From positions 1 through 64,000 of the forward strand of contig NZ_JAHDTF010000036.1 in the NCBI RefSeq assembly GCF_018531465.1: DNA of 64,000 bases. The letters are read 5' to 3'. Within the stretch, counting starts at the first letter, position 1, and every line of letters begins with the position of its first letter. This document shows, piece after piece, positions 33,902-43,629 of this stretch. The position numbers and the translations under genes are program-made. This DNA is from Sphaerisporangium fuscum. Lineage in GTDB: Bacteria > Actinomycetota > Actinomycetes > Streptosporangiales > Streptosporangiaceae. The notes under the pieces were generated by a model. The model saw only the letters and a list, made by a program, of their open reading frames with translations. It searched no databases and had not been told where the DNA came from.

Positions 33902-34636
33902 TCAGCGGGGGCCGCTGAGGAGGGTTCTCAGGGTGGTGACGGCCGGTTCGCGCGTGGCGAGGGCGAGGGCGACGTCACGGAACTGGCGCGCCCGGTGCAC
34001 CTGCGCGTGCCAGTCGGTGCCGGTGGCGCGGTGGGACATGTCGACCTCGACCTCGACCACGCGGAAGCCGTCGCGGATCAGGTCGATCGTCAGCCCGGTC
34101 TCGACGCCGAAGCCGCGCGCGAGTGGGCGCGCCGCCTCGAAGGCCGCCCTCGTGAGGCAGCGCTGTCCGTTGAGCGGCTGGGTGGCCTGCCAGCCGCAGG
34201 CGCGCCTGATGCCCTCGCGCGACAGCCGTACCACGAAGCCGTGGCCGCCCAGCTTGACGCGGTTGGCGAAGGTCGCGATGGTCATGTCGGCCGAACCGGC
34301 GCGGACCGGCTCGATCAACGGCGCCGCCTTGCCGGCGGTCTCGCCGAGGTCGGCGTCGAGGAAGAGCAGATGACGGCTGCCGTCCTCGTCGAGCAGGCGC
34401 ACGGCTTCCGCGCCGCTCTCCATCGCCGCCGCCTTGCCGCGGTTGCGGCTGTGGCGGAGGACACGGGCGCCCGCGGACCTGGCCACCCTGCCCGTGGCGT
34501 CGGACGAGCCGTCGTCGACCACCACGACGAGATCGACGCCCGGGATGGCCAGGGCGGCGGTCACGGTGGCGCCGATGCGCCGGGCTTCGTCCTTGGCCGG
34601 GACGATCACCGCTGTGTCGGGACGTGCGTCGCTCAT
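33902..34636 (-). CDS. Family 2 glycosyltransferase
   Basis: 244 residues. GT-A fold with VIVPAKDEARRIG near 10, VVVVDDGSSDATG near 37, and the metal-binding LFLDADLGE near 90 (DxD). The short form without membrane helices is close to glucosyl-3-phosphoglycerate or polyprenol-phosphate sugar synthases. Given neighbours, it may make the polyprenol-phosphate sugar used by the GT-C enzymes. Confidence 0.82.
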   Translation of the reverse strand: MSDARPDTAVIVPAKDEARRIGATVTAALAIPGVDLVVVVDDGSSDATGRVARSAGARVLRHSRNRGKAAAMESGAEAVRLLDEDGSRHLLFLDADLGETAGKAAPLIEPVRAGSADMTIATFANRVKLGGHGFVVRLSREGIRRACGWQATQPLNGQRCLTRAAFEAARPLARGFGVETGLTIDLIRDGFRVVEVEVDMSHRATGTDWHAQVHRARQFRDVALALATREPAVTTLRTLLSGPR

Positions 34637-34678
34637 CGCTCCTCGCGAGGTTTCGCTGACTTCGGCGACCGAACGACG

Positions 34679-35038
34679 CTAGCCGGGATGTTCCGCCGTG
34701 AGCAACTCCGCCGGGATGGTGTCGTGCACGGTGAACACCGAGTCGAGCCCCGTCACCTGGAGGATCTTGCGGACGGCCGGGCGCGGCGAGGCCACCTCGA
34801 GGATGCCACCGCGTTCTCGCATCCGCTTGAGAGCGGACAGCAGGACGTTCATGCCCGTGGAGTCGCAGAACTCCACGCCGGACATGTCTATGACGACCCG
34901 GTCGGGCCCGGTCTCCAGCAGACGGGTGAACTCCGTCTGGAGACGAGGCGCGGTATATAGGTCGATTTCGCCGACGACCGTCAAGATGGCGTGGCCGGCA
35001 TGTGATCGAGTCGAGACCTTGAGCTCCACAGCGGGCAC
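34679..35038 (-). CDS. STAS-domain anti-sigma factor antagonist
   Basis: 119 residues from GTG 35038 (GTG 35029 possible). SpoIIAA-like STAS domain; the phosphorylatable serine lies in GVEFCDSTGMNVL near residue 57. It would bind a HATPase anti-sigma kinase when unphosphorylated. A HATPase-only gene lies further along (40355-40927), which may or may not be its partner. Confidence 0.9.
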   Translation of the reverse strand: MPAVELKVSTRSHAGHAILTVVGEIDLYTAPRLQTEFTRLLETGPDRVVIDMSGVEFCDSTGMNVLLSALKRMRERGGILEVASPRPAVRKILQVTGLDSVFTVHDTIPAELLTAEHPG

Positions 35039-35259
35039 ACTAGCGCCGTACCGCCGCCGGGTCACGTTCTACGCGATAACCGAAGAGTCGCTCGCCCTTT
35101 GTTCCCCGTTTCGGCCTCACGGAAACGGTGAGTGCGCGAAGCTTGACGCTATGCGACACCGGCTCGGCCGGAAGGGGGGGAGGCCCGGAATCTCCGCGTC
35201 CGGTCGTCACTTCGAGATGGAGAGGCGGGCGTGGAGCGCGACGGGCCCGACAGCGCCGA

Positions 35260-35846
35260 TGAACAGTGACACACCCGAGGATCCCCAGCGCCAGTGCATG
35301 CGCGAGCGGCTGGAGGCCGTCCTCACCCGGAGCGAGAGGGCCCGCGCCTGGGGGGACGCCGCCCTTCCGCTCCGATCGTTGATCAACCGCGACGGGTACG
35401 TCCCCGTCAAGACACGCCTTTCGGTGGACGATCTCGACCTGCTCGCCGCCGCCCGCACGGAGCTGCTGTGCTTCTCCGAGCTCGGCCTGCGGCTGCTCGA
35501 TCTCCACCAGCCCCGCGACGCCGGCGGCATCACCAGCGACGCCGCGCACCCGATCCTGCGCTGCCGGAGCTGCATGTGGCGCTGGCCCTGCCCGACGTTC
35601 CGCGCGATGTCGGAGGCGCTCGCCGGCATCTCCCCGGGCGAGCCGTCCGCCGGGCCGGAGCGGGAGAACGACCCTCATGCCGGCGCGTCCCACGCGTCGC
35701 CGCCCACCGAGCCCGTCACGGGCGCGCACGAGGCCTCCGGCCGGCGCGGCACGGGCGCCCGTCAGCCGGGCGGTTCCGAGAGCGGCAGCGCGATCTCGAA
35801 GCGGCAGCCCGCTCCTTCGTTGACCACCGTGATGGCGCCCTGGTGA
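35260..35846 (+). CDS. Hypothetical protein with CxxC...CP tail motif
   Basis: About 195 residues from ATG 35260; other ATG codons at 35151 and 35218 are in frame and no start has a good ribosome binding site. The region [14 protein letters not shown] near 103-116 is a pattern seen in small actinobacterial proteins. Residues after 125 are low complexity and overlap the end of the histidine kinase gene on the other strand by 85 bases. I am only moderately sure that the gene is real. Confidence 0.5.
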
Positions 35847-36889
35847 GCTTCGACGATGCCGCGGGCGATGGCGAGGCCGAGCCCCGCGCCCCGGTCGGGG
35901 CCGGGGGTGCGGGCGGTCTCTCCCCTGAAGGCGACGTCGAAGACCCGGGGCAGGTCGTCCTCGGGGATGCCGCCGCAGCAGTCGGCCACCGACAGGCGTA
36001 CGGCCTGGTGGTCGGCGACCGCGCGGACGACCACGGTGCCGTCCGCCGGGGTGTGCCGGATGGCGTTGACGACGAGGTTGCGCAGCGCCCGTCCGAGCTC
36101 GGCGGCGTCGGCGTTCACCGGCGGCACCGGCCCGGCCTCGCCGACCAGGCGCACTCCCTTGGCACCGGCCAGGGCCTCAGCGCCCGCGAGCGTGTCGGCC
36201 ACGAGGTCGCCGACGCCGATGCGCCGAGGTGAGAGCCGCAGCGCTCCCGCGTGGATCCGCGACAGCTCGAACAGGTCGTCCACCATGTGAGACAGCCGGT
36301 CCACCTCGAGCCTGATCCGGGTGTGGTACCTCCGGACGGTCGCGTCGTCGGCGGCGACTCCGTCCTCCAGGGCCTCCGCCATGGCCCGCATGCCGGCGAG
36401 CGGCGTGCGGAGGTCGTGGCTCACCCAGGCGACCAGCTCACGCCGCGCGCCTTCGAGGGCTCGTTCCCGCTCGTGCCCCTCCCGAAGCCGTTCGTACGCC
36501 TGCCGCAGGGCGTCACTGATGATCTGGAGTTCGGCCGGAAGAGGACCGGACGGCGGAACGTAGTCGTGGGAGGGGGCCACGGCCTCCACGGCGGCGACGA
36601 GCCGCCGGCTGGCCGCGAACACCTGCCGCGCCACCGCCATCGCCACGCCCATGCCGACCAGGCCGGCGATGTAACTGACGGTGAGCGCGACGTCCCGGGC
36701 GTGACCAGGGATGATCATTTCTAGGGTGATCACCACCACTCCCGCCACCGTCGCGGTGACCGTCACCACGGCCACGACGACCAGCATGAGCCCGATCGAC
36801 CGTCGCCGCAGGAGCCACATCAGCACGAGGCCGAGGCCCGTCAGCGCGAGCCCCAGGCCGCCCGTGACGGCGACGATCTGCGTGATCAC
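35762..36889 (-). CDS. Sensor histidine kinase
   Basis: 375 residues from GTG 36889 behind GGGGA; 20 bases after the response regulator. Three to four membrane segments in residues 5-110, HAMP-like linker, HisKA with [12 protein letters not shown] near 180, HATPase with [12 protein letters not shown] near 275 and [13 protein letters not shown] near 335. Signal is unknown; no extracellular sensor domain of size. Confidence 0.9.
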   Translation of the reverse strand: MITQIVAVTGGLGLALTGLGLVLMWLLRRRSIGLMLVVVAVVTVTATVAGVVVITLEMIIPGHARDVALTVSYIAGLVGMGVAMAVARQVFAASRRLVAAVEAVAPSHDYVPPSGPLPAELQIISDALRQAYERLREGHERERALEGARRELVAWVSHDLRTPLAGMRAMAEALEDGVAADDATVRRYHTRIRLEVDRLSHMVDDLFELSRIHAGALRLSPRRIGVGDLVADTLAGAEALAGAKGVRLVGEAGPVPPVNADAAELGRALRNLVVNAIRHTPADGTVVVRAVADHQAVRLSVADCCGGIPEDDLPRVFDVAFRGETARTPGPDRGAGLGLAIARGIVEAHQGAITVVNEGAGCRFEIALPLSEPPG

Positions 36890-36908
36890 GTACGGTCCCC
36901 GACACCCG

Positions 36909-37625
36909 TCACGTGTCGACCGCCGGCTCGTACCGGTAGCCGACACCCCAGACGGTGACGATGCGGCGGGGCGCGGTCGGGTCGGTCTCGATCTTCTCGC
37001 GCAGGCGGCGGACGTGGACGGTGACCGTCGAGGTGTCCCCGAACGACCAGCCCCACACCTGGTCGAGCAGCGCCGTACGGCTGAACGCCTGCCGCGGGTT
37101 GCGCATGAGATAGGCCAGCAGGTCGAACTCGCGGGCGGTCAGGGTGATCTCGAGGTCGCGCAGCCGCACCTCGTGCGCCCCCACGTCCACCACCAGGTCG
37201 CCGTCGCGCAGCACACCGGTGCCGGTGGTGACCAGGGCGCCCCGCGCGCGCCGCAGCACCGACTGCACGCGCAGGGCCAGCTCCCGGGGGCTGAACGGCT
37301 TGGTGACGTAGTCGTCGGCTCCGGTCTCCAGGCCGACGACGCGGTCGATTTCCTCGCCGAGGGCGGTGAGCATGATGACGGGGACCGGACGGCGTTCCCT
37401 GAGCTTCTTGCAGACCTGCAGGCCGTCCATGCCGGGGAGCATGAGGTCGAGGACCATCAGGTCGGGCGGGTCGGCGAGCGCCCGGCGCAGCGCCTCGGCG
37501 CCGTCGCCGACGCTCTCGACCACGTGGCCGTCGCGTTCGAGGTATTTCACGACGACCTCGGCCACGGTCGGGTCGTCCTCGACCACGAGGATCCGCGTCG
37601 CGGAGGCCGCGCTCACCGGCGGCAC
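36909..37625 (-). CDS. OmpR-family response regulator
   Basis: 238 residues. Receiver domain with VVEDDP, phospho-acceptor [13 protein letters not shown] near 59, TKPFSPREL; then winged-helix Trans_reg_C ([32 protein letters not shown]). Start GTG 37625. Forms an operon with the kinase, regulator first. Confidence 0.93.
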   Translation of the reverse strand: MPPVSAASATRILVVEDDPTVAEVVVKYLERDGHVVESVGDGAEALRRALADPPDLMVLDLMLPGMDGLQVCKKLRERRPVPVIMLTALGEEIDRVVGLETGADDYVTKPFSPRELALRVQSVLRRARGALVTTGTGVLRDGDLVVDVGAHEVRLRDLEITLTAREFDLLAYLMRNPRQAFSRTALLDQVWGWSFGDTSTVTVHVRRLREKIETDPTAPRRIVTVWGVGYRYEPAVDT

Positions 37626-37860
37626 CCCCCGGCCTCGCGCCTGGCCTGCACAAGCATCTGAGGAACCCTTCGAAGATCGGCCCTGGTGAGAGGACGTCGA
37701 CGTCCAACCGTAAAGCCGATGGGACCGTTCCGGGCACTCCCGTCACCACTTCGTAAGGCCCCGCGGAAGGCCGTCCCTGCGGGCGGCCGGAAAGTCACGA
37801 TCTCGACCAATGATCGGTTAATCGCTCGCAGGCGGCCCCGCGTGGACGTACCTTCTGGAT

Positions 37861-38028
37861 ATGGCCCGTATCGTGCTCTCCATTCTCGGCGTCGTGCTCG
37901 CACTCTACGTAGTGTTCGGGCTCCTGATCCCCGCCATCTTCGGGATCTTCAAGCTTCTCTTCGTCGTCGCTCTCATCGCCTTCGTGGTGATGGCCGCGGT
38001 GACCTTGGTCGGTAAGCTCTCGAAGTAG
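37861..38028 (+). CDS. Small membrane protein
   Basis: 55 residues, almost entirely hydrophobic: two membrane segments (residues 4-30 and 32-50) and a Lys-Leu-Ser-Lys tail. Only two bases separate its stop from the DUF6412 gene, supporting translation. No function known; membership in the yidC cluster suggests a membrane role. Confidence 0.65.
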   Translation: MARIVLSILGVVLALYVVFGLLIPAIFGIFKLLFVVALIAFVVMAAVTLVGKLSK

Positions 38029-38030
38029 AG

Positions 38031-38294
38031 ATGACCGCCTTCCACACCACCGTCGCGATGCTCGGGCAGCTGCTCGCGGGCAGCCCCGGCATGTTGACGG
38101 CGGTCGGGTTCGTGGGAGTCACGCTCCTTCTGTTCGCCTGGGCTCTCGGGAGGCTGGCCGCGGTTCCCGCGGTCGCCGCCCGGCCGGGCCTGCGCTCGCG
38201 TGCCGCCCATTCGGTGTTCGTGCGGCAGCGCCATCCCGACAGCGCCGGCCGTCCCCGGCCGAGAGCACCTTCGGCGGGCCCCGCGCCCGCCTAG
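38031..38294 (+). CDS. DUF6412-type small membrane protein
   Basis: 87 residues with one strong membrane segment (about 20-42) and a basic Pro/Arg/Ala-rich tail. I recognise the type as a recurring neighbour of actinobacterial YidC paralogues. Between a tiny membrane protein and yidC. Confidence 0.65.
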   Translation: MTAFHTTVAMLGQLLAGSPGMLTAVGFVGVTLLLFAWALGRLAAVPAVAARPGLRSRAAHSVFVRQRHPDSAGRPRPRAPSAGPAPA

Positions 38295-38380
38295 CGTTCC
38301 GTCAGCGATCTTCCCTGCCGGCCTCCGGCGGGCGCCTTCGTCATGTCCACCCGCGGACACCGTGCCGCGGGCGGGCCGTC

Positions 38381-39073
38381 ATGCCCGTCTCCCAGACGAA
38401 GGGGCTTCGCGCCGCCATGCTCGACACCGTCATCTACCCTGCCTACCGGCTGATCGAATCCGTCGCCTCGCTCACGGGCGCGGGGTTCGCGATCGTCCTG
38501 TTCACCCTGGCCGTACGGCTGCTGCTCCTGCCGCTCAGCATCCGGCAGGCCAAGGCGGCGAAGGCGCGGATGCGCCTGGCGCCGAAGGTCGAGGCGCTCA
38601 GGAAGCGCTTCGGCCGCGATCCCGAGCGGCTCTACCGTGAGACGACCAAGCTGTACGCCGCCGAGGGCACCTCGATGTTCGCGGGGATCCTGCCCGGCCT
38701 GGCGCAGTCGCCGTTCTTCATGGTGACCTACCGGGTGTTCGTCGCCGCGACGATCGCGGGCCACCCGAACCTGCTGCTCGCGCAGAGCGCCCTCGGCGTC
38801 CCGCTCGGGGACCACTTCGCCACCGCGATAGCGACCGGCGGCCTCTTCGGCGCCCCCGCCCTGGTGTTCGTCGGCCTGTTCGCGCTGCTCGCGGTGGTGG
38901 CCTGGATCGTCTCGCGTCGTATGGGCGAGGTCCAGCCCCGCGCGCTGCGGCTGCTGCCGTACGCGACCGTGGTGTTCGCGACGTTCCTCCCGCTGGCGGC
39001 AGGTCTGTATCTGCTGGTCAGCACGGCGTGGACGGCCGTCGAGCGGGCACTGCTGTACCCGAAGCCGGCCTGA
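38381..39073 (+). CDS. yidC: YidC/Oxa1 family membrane insertase (short paralogue)
   Basis: 230 residues (ATG 38417 is an alternative, giving 218). Five membrane segments; the cytoplasmic helical hairpin RQAKAAKARMRLAPKVEALRKRFGRDPERLYRETTKLYAAEG is present and PGLAQSPFFMVTYRVF follows. It lacks the large periplasmic domain. Actinobacteria usually have a main YidC by the origin of replication; this is probably the second one. Confidence 0.88.
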   Translation: MPVSQTKGLRAAMLDTVIYPAYRLIESVASLTGAGFAIVLFTLAVRLLLLPLSIRQAKAAKARMRLAPKVEALRKRFGRDPERLYRETTKLYAAEGTSMFAGILPGLAQSPFFMVTYRVFVAATIAGHPNLLLAQSALGVPLGDHFATAIATGGLFGAPALVFVGLFALLAVVAWIVSRRMGEVQPRALRLLPYATVVFATFLPLAAGLYLLVSTAWTAVERALLYPKPA

Positions 39074-39169
39074 CAACTGCTCCTCGTGCCCTTGTGGGGG
39101 GTTGCGCGCCGTTACCGTTGAATGTCGGAAGTGTTCCATCAGGACTGGTTTCAACGGGAGGGCCGAACG

Positions 39170-40372
39170 ATGAACGGTGCCGACAGCGAAGTCGGGCGGC
39201 TGCAGACGGTGCTGCTGCACCGCCCCGGCGCCGAGCTGAAGCGGCTGACCCCCCGCAACAACGACAAGCTGCTGTTCGACGGCATCCCCTGGGTCGGCCG
39301 GGCCCAGGAGGAGCATGACGCCTTCGCGCAGGCGCTGCGCGACCACGGGGTCGAGGTGCTCTACCTCACCGAGCTGCTGCAGGACACCCTGGAGTACGAG
39401 GACGCGCGGGAGGAGATCGTCCCCGCCGTGCTGGCGGAGCGGCAGCTCGGCGACCGGCTGACCCAGCTCACCCGCCGTCACTTGGAGGACCTCGATCCGG
39501 AGGACCTCACCCAGACCCTGATCGCCGGCCTGGCGCGCGAGGAGCTCAAGACGGGCCGGGGCCTGGTGTACGACCTGATGGACCGGCACGACTTCGTCAT
39601 CGACCCGCTGCCCAACCTGCTGTTCACCAGGGACTCCAGCGTGTGGATCGGCGACCGCGTCGCGGTGACCAGCCTCGCCATGCCCGCGCGGACGCGCGAG
39701 AGCCTGCTCACCCGTCTGATCTACACCTACCACCCGAGGTTCGCGGGGGTGGAGCACCTGTACGACCCGTGGCTGGAGCACGTCGAGGGCGGTGACGTGC
39801 TGCTGATGGGCCCGGGTGTGATCGCCGTCGGGACCGGCGAGCGTACGACCCCGGCCGGAGTGGAGAGGCTGTGCCGGAGGGTCTTCGCCGCCGGGCTGGC
39901 GCACACCGTCCTCGCGGTGCCGATCGCCCAGCAGCGCGCCACCATGCACCTGGACACGATCTGCACGATGGTCGACGTGGACACCGTGGTCATGTACCCG
40001 CCGGTGGCCTACTCGCTGCAGGCCTACACCGTGACCGCCGGGGAGAAGGAGGGCGAGGTCCGCGTCTTCGAGCCGCGCCCGTTCCTGGACGCGGCGGCCC
40101 AGGCCATGGGGATCGAGCGGGTGAAGGTGATCGACACCGGGCTCGACCCGGTCACCGCCGAGCGCGAGCAGTGGGACGACGGCAACAACACCCTCGCCCT
40201 GGCTCCGCGTGTCGCGGTCGCCTACGAGCGCAACGTCGAGACCAACGCCCGGCTGGAGGCGGCGGGGGTCAAGGTAATCCGAATTGCGGGCAGTGAACTC
40301 GGCAGCGGCCGGGGCGGCCCGCGCTGCATGTCGTGCCCCATCAGCAGGGAACGGCTAACCGCACTCTCGTAG
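39170..40372 (+). CDS. arcA: Arginine deiminase
   Basis: 400 residues from ATG 39170 behind GGGAGGG. Guanidino-group hydrolase: [23 protein letters not shown] at the start, [10 protein letters not shown] near 155, [11 protein letters not shown] near 205 and the catalytic Cys in GGPRCMSCP near 390. Converts arginine to citrulline and ammonia. No arcB or arcC nearby. The 3' end overlaps the convergent HATPase gene by 18 bases. Confidence 0.95.
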   Translation: MNGADSEVGRLQTVLLHRPGAELKRLTPRNNDKLLFDGIPWVGRAQEEHDAFAQALRDHGVEVLYLTELLQDTLEYEDAREEIVPAVLAERQLGDRLTQLTRRHLEDLDPEDLTQTLIAGLAREELKTGRGLVYDLMDRHDFVIDPLPNLLFTRDSSVWIGDRVAVTSLAMPARTRESLLTRLIYTYHPRFAGVEHLYDPWLEHVEGGDVLLMGPGVIAVGTGERTTPAGVERLCRRVFAAGLAHTVLAVPIAQQRATMHLDTICTMVDVDTVVMYPPVAYSLQAYTVTAGEKEGEVRVFEPRPFLDAAAQAMGIERVKVIDTGLDPVTAEREQWDDGNNTLALAPRVAVAYERNVETNARLEAAGVKVIRIAGSELGSGRGGPRCMSCPISRERLTALS

Positions 40373-40927
40373 GGCCCCTATTTCGGGCGTTCGTACTGGC
40401 GGATTAAGGACAGCAACTGGGGCGTGGAGGATCGCCCAGACCGTGGTCACCTCACCGTCGTGACGCACGCCCCAGCGCTCGGCGAGAAACTCGACGATGC
40501 CGAGCCCCCGCCCGCCGAGCGAGGAGAGGGCCGGCCGTCCCGCGCGGGGCTCGGTCGTCGCTCCTCCATCACTCACCGTGACCTCGAGGTGGCCTTCAGC
40601 CCAGTCCCATGTGGCCATGATCTGGCCTGACGGGAGCGGATGGGCGTGACGCAACGCGTTGCTCAGCAGTTCGCTCACCACGAGGACGGCATCCTCGATC
40701 GCGGCGGCGAACACCCCCCATGCCTCGAGATCGGCGCTGAGACGCCGGCGTGCGACGGCGACGCTGGTCGGCGCATACGGCAACAGCACGACGCCCTCAC
40801 TTCCCCGTTCTCCTGCATTTCCCCCTGAGGAAAACACATCCCAGTACGACCGAAATGCCCCGTTCGATGGTTCTGGAAACCGCGTGGCGATCATTGCTTG
40901 TGCAGATTCGACAATAGGCGAGCACAT
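40355..40927 (-). CDS. Anti-sigma-factor-type ATP-binding protein (HATPase)
   Basis: 190 residues from ATG 40927; a later start near 40800 is possible. GHKL ATPase alone: N-box [15 protein letters not shown] near 90 and G-box [16 protein letters not shown] near 138. This is the SpoIIAB/RsbW-like kinase group. It begins 14 bases after the PAS-GAF kinase gene, so the two form one operon and may act in one partner-switching chain. Confidence 0.85.
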   Translation of the reverse strand: MCSPIVESAQAMIATRFPEPSNGAFRSYWDVFSSGGNAGERGSEGVVLLPYAPTSVAVARRRLSADLEAWGVFAAAIEDAVLVVSELLSNALRHAHPLPSGQIMATWDWAEGHLEVTVSDGGATTEPRAGRPALSSLGGRGLGIVEFLAERWGVRHDGEVTTVWAILHAPVAVLNPPVRTPEIGALRECG

Positions 40928-40941
40928 CTGTGACCGGCTCG

Positions 40942-42828
40942 TTACCGCTTCGGTGTGTCGGATCCGATATAGGCAGGCGCGGTCCGCAGAACGAACCGCA
41001 TTCGGGTGCCGCCGCCCGGCCGTGGATGGGCGGTGACTTCCCCGCCCTGCGCCCGCGCCAGGCTGCGCGCGATGTACAGACCGAGGCCCACACCGCCGAA
41101 CCGGCGGCGGTCACCGCTGTCGGCCTGGACGAACCTCTCGAAGATCCGCTCACGGTCGCCGGGCGCGATGCCGACCCCCTCGTCGTCGACCGCGAGCACG
41201 ACGAGGTCGCCCTCGGGCCAGGCGAGCACACGGATCAGCCCTCCGTTCGGCGAATATTTGAACGCATTCTCCAGAAGCTGGCCGAGCAGGATATCGGTGG
41301 CCAGCGCGTCCCCGTCGACCAATGGCAAATCACGTGGGATGTCGACTTCCACCCGATGCCTGTCGGAAAGGACCGGCATTCCCAATGTCGCCGCCCGTAC
41401 ACGTTCTCCCAGGTCAAAAGTCTCGATCTGGACCTTGAGCTCCTCCGCGCCGGCCCGCGCGCCGAGCAGAAGATGGTCCATGAGCTGGCCGAGCGCCCGG
41501 GCCCGCTCGGCGATGGTGCGGACGGCGGCCCGCCGCTCGACGTCCGGCAGCTTGTCCCAGCGGGCGTCGAGCGTGCTGGCGAACCCCTGCACGACCGTGA
41601 TCGGCGTGCGCAGTTCGTGACCGGTCATGGCCAGGAACAGATCCTTGGCCTCCTCCAGTTCCTTGGCGCGGGTGACGTCACGGAAGTCGACGACGGTCTC
41701 GCCCGTCTCCTCGATCTCGGCGCTGACGACGTCCAGCCAGCGCCCGGAGCCGAGCTGGGTGGTGAGCTTCTGTCCCGGCGCGGGCAGCGGGAACGGCGGC
41801 GGGCCGCCGATCACGTCGGCGGCCCGCACCGCGGTCAGGTCCTCGGCCGCGGGATTCCACTGCCGTACCTGGCCCGCGCCGTCGAGGACCGCGATGCCGT
41901 CGGCGCTGGCGTCCACGACGGCCCGCTCGTGGGCGCGCTGCCGGACCGCGTCCTGGTAGGCCATCGCGTTGCCGAGCGCGATGCCCGCGTGCCCGGCCAG
42001 CAGCTCCAGCAGTTCCAGCTCGATGTGACCGGCGTTGCGTCTGGCGAACAGCGCGTAGAGCGCGCCGTACGGCCGCCCGCCCACCGCCGCGACCCCCAGC
42101 GCGATGGTGTGCAGGCCGGGCAGCTCCGACCAGATCAGCTCGTCGAGCACGGCCTGGTCACCGGTCTCCAGCAGCACGGTCTTGCCGGTGCGCAGCAGCT
42201 TGCCGACGAGGCTGGTGTGCAGGTCCGCGGTGGCGCCCTTGAGCCCCTCGGGCAGGCCGTGCGTGCTGACCAGCCGCAGGCGCCCGTCCTCGATGAGCAC
42301 GAACCCGCCCGCGTCGGCGCCGGTGAGATCGGCGAGGCTCGCCGCGATGCGGTCCAGGACGGGTGTGAGCTCCAGCTCGGCGTTGATGTCGGCGACCACG
42401 TCGGTCAGGCGCCGGACGAGCATCGCCCTGCGGGCGCCTCGCTCGCGGGCGGCGGCGTCGGTCTCGACCGAGTGGTAGACGCAGACGTACCCGAGCAGCG
42501 CACCGGTCTCGGAGCGGAGCGCGCTGATGTCCACGCCCACGTCCAGCAGGGAGCCGTCGCTGTGGCGGCGCTTGGTGCGCAGCGAGACCGGGCCGCCGGT
42601 GCGCACGCGCTCCAGCACCGCGTTGTGCTCGGCCACCAGCTCGTCGGGGACGATCGGCGCCCGGCGCCCGATCATGTCGCCGGCGCTCCAGCCGAACAGG
42701 CGCTCGGCGGCGGGGTTCCACGTGAGGACGGTAAGATCACGATCGAGGGATACGACGGCATTGGCGGAACTCGCGATGACAGCGCGGGCGAGACCGTCAT
42801 CGGTGTTCTCTACCCTGTCGTCACTCAT
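40942..42828 (-). CDS. PAS-GAF-PAS sensor histidine kinase
   Basis: 628 residues from ATG 42828 (ATG 42837 is also in frame). PAS at about 12-125, GAF at about 150-300, second PAS near 310-400, HisKA with FLAMTGHELRTPITVVQGF near 400, and HATPase with GQLLENAFKYSPNG near 505 and RRFGGVGLGLYIARSLA near 575. No membrane segment, so it senses a cytosolic signal. No response regulator adjacent. Confidence 0.9.
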   Translation of the reverse strand: MSDDRVENTDDGLARAVIASSANAVVSLDRDLTVLTWNPAAERLFGWSAGDMIGRRAPIVPDELVAEHNAVLERVRTGGPVSLRTKRRHSDGSLLDVGVDISALRSETGALLGYVCVYHSVETDAAARERGARRAMLVRRLTDVVADINAELELTPVLDRIAASLADLTGADAGGFVLIEDGRLRLVSTHGLPEGLKGATADLHTSLVGKLLRTGKTVLLETGDQAVLDELIWSELPGLHTIALGVAAVGGRPYGALYALFARRNAGHIELELLELLAGHAGIALGNAMAYQDAVRQRAHERAVVDASADGIAVLDGAGQVRQWNPAAEDLTAVRAADVIGGPPPFPLPAPGQKLTTQLGSGRWLDVVSAEIEETGETVVDFRDVTRAKELEEAKDLFLAMTGHELRTPITVVQGFASTLDARWDKLPDVERRAAVRTIAERARALGQLMDHLLLGARAGAEELKVQIETFDLGERVRAATLGMPVLSDRHRVEVDIPRDLPLVDGDALATDILLGQLLENAFKYSPNGGLIRVLAWPEGDLVVLAVDDEGVGIAPGDRERIFERFVQADSGDRRRFGGVGLGLYIARSLARAQGGEVTAHPRPGGGTRMRFVLRTAPAYIGSDTPKR

Positions 42829-43068
42829 GACCCCCATCGTGCCCGTTTTCGCAAGCCCGTCTTGGCCGTTTCGATGTACGAATAGTCGCATTCGCCCGAG
42901 CGATGCCTGCCGGTCACTCTTTTCGTCCGCTGTCATCGGGGATCCCGGCCCGTACGGCCTCTCGGTTGCTACCAAAACGTGACGACATGGACGTCCCCTC
43001 ATCCGCCGAGCTCGTTGGGAGGCTTCACTCGGATACGCTGCCGGTAGCGCGACCGGAAGGGGTGCGGG
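42829..43068. other. Divergent intergenic region
   Basis: 240 bases between the sensor kinase and ogt. Nothing firm; TTGGGA (43016) and a GGATAC box downstream may be the ogt promoter. Confidence 0.35.
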
Positions 43069-43629
43069 ATGGCGGCAGGGGATCTCGAAGCCCTGGTAAG
43101 GGTGACCGCTCCCGGGTATGTGGGCGAGACCCCACCCGAGATCGCCTTCGGCATCACCCAGACCCCCGTCGGTCCCCTGGCGCTCGCCGCCACCGCGCGC
43201 GGTGTGGTCGCCTGCAGCTTCGAGAACGAGCACGTCGTCTTCGCCCGCATCTCCCGCGAGATCGGCTCGTTCATCGGTCCCGACCCCAGGCGCCTCGACC
43301 CGGTCCGCCGCGAGCTCGACGCCTACTTCTCCGGTCGGCTGCGGGCCTTCACCACCCCGGTCGACCTCCGCCTGGCCACACCGTTCGCCCGCACCGTGCT
43401 CCAGATGACCATGGCCGTGCCGTACGGCAGCGTCACGACCCACCAGGAGATCGCCGAACGCATCGGGCGGCCCCAGGCGCTGCGCGCGGTGAGCAACGCC
43501 CTGGCCGCCGACCCGGTCTGCGTGATCGTGCCGTGCCACCGGGCGATCGAGGCCCCGGGGCTCCTCGGCGGGTACGCGGGGGGCGCCGCCGCCAAGGAGC
43601 ACCTGCTGCGGCTGGAGGGCGCGCTCTAG
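43069..43629 (+). CDS. ogt: Methylated-DNA-protein-cysteine methyltransferase
   Basis: 186 residues. Active site VIVPCHRAI near 146-154 with the alkyl-accepting Cys, HTH recognition region SVTTHQEIAERIGRPQALRAVSNALA, and N-terminal RNase-H-like domain. Removes O6-alkyl groups from guanine. Start ATG 43069. It ends in a 4-base overlap with convergent cytX. Confidence 0.92.
   Translation: MAAGDLEALVRVTAPGYVGETPPEIAFGITQTPVGPLALAATARGVVACSFENEHVVFARISREIGSFIGPDPRRLDPVRRELDAYFSGRLRAFTTPVDLRLATPFARTVLQMTMAVPYGSVTTHQEIAERIGRPQALRAVSNALAADPVCVIVPCHRAIEAPGLLGGYAGGAAAKEHLLRLEGAL

Noticed and set aside
37613-37903. Small minus-strand frame upstream of the response regulator
   Set aside because: Basic, no ribosome binding site and overlaps the promoter region; looks like noise.
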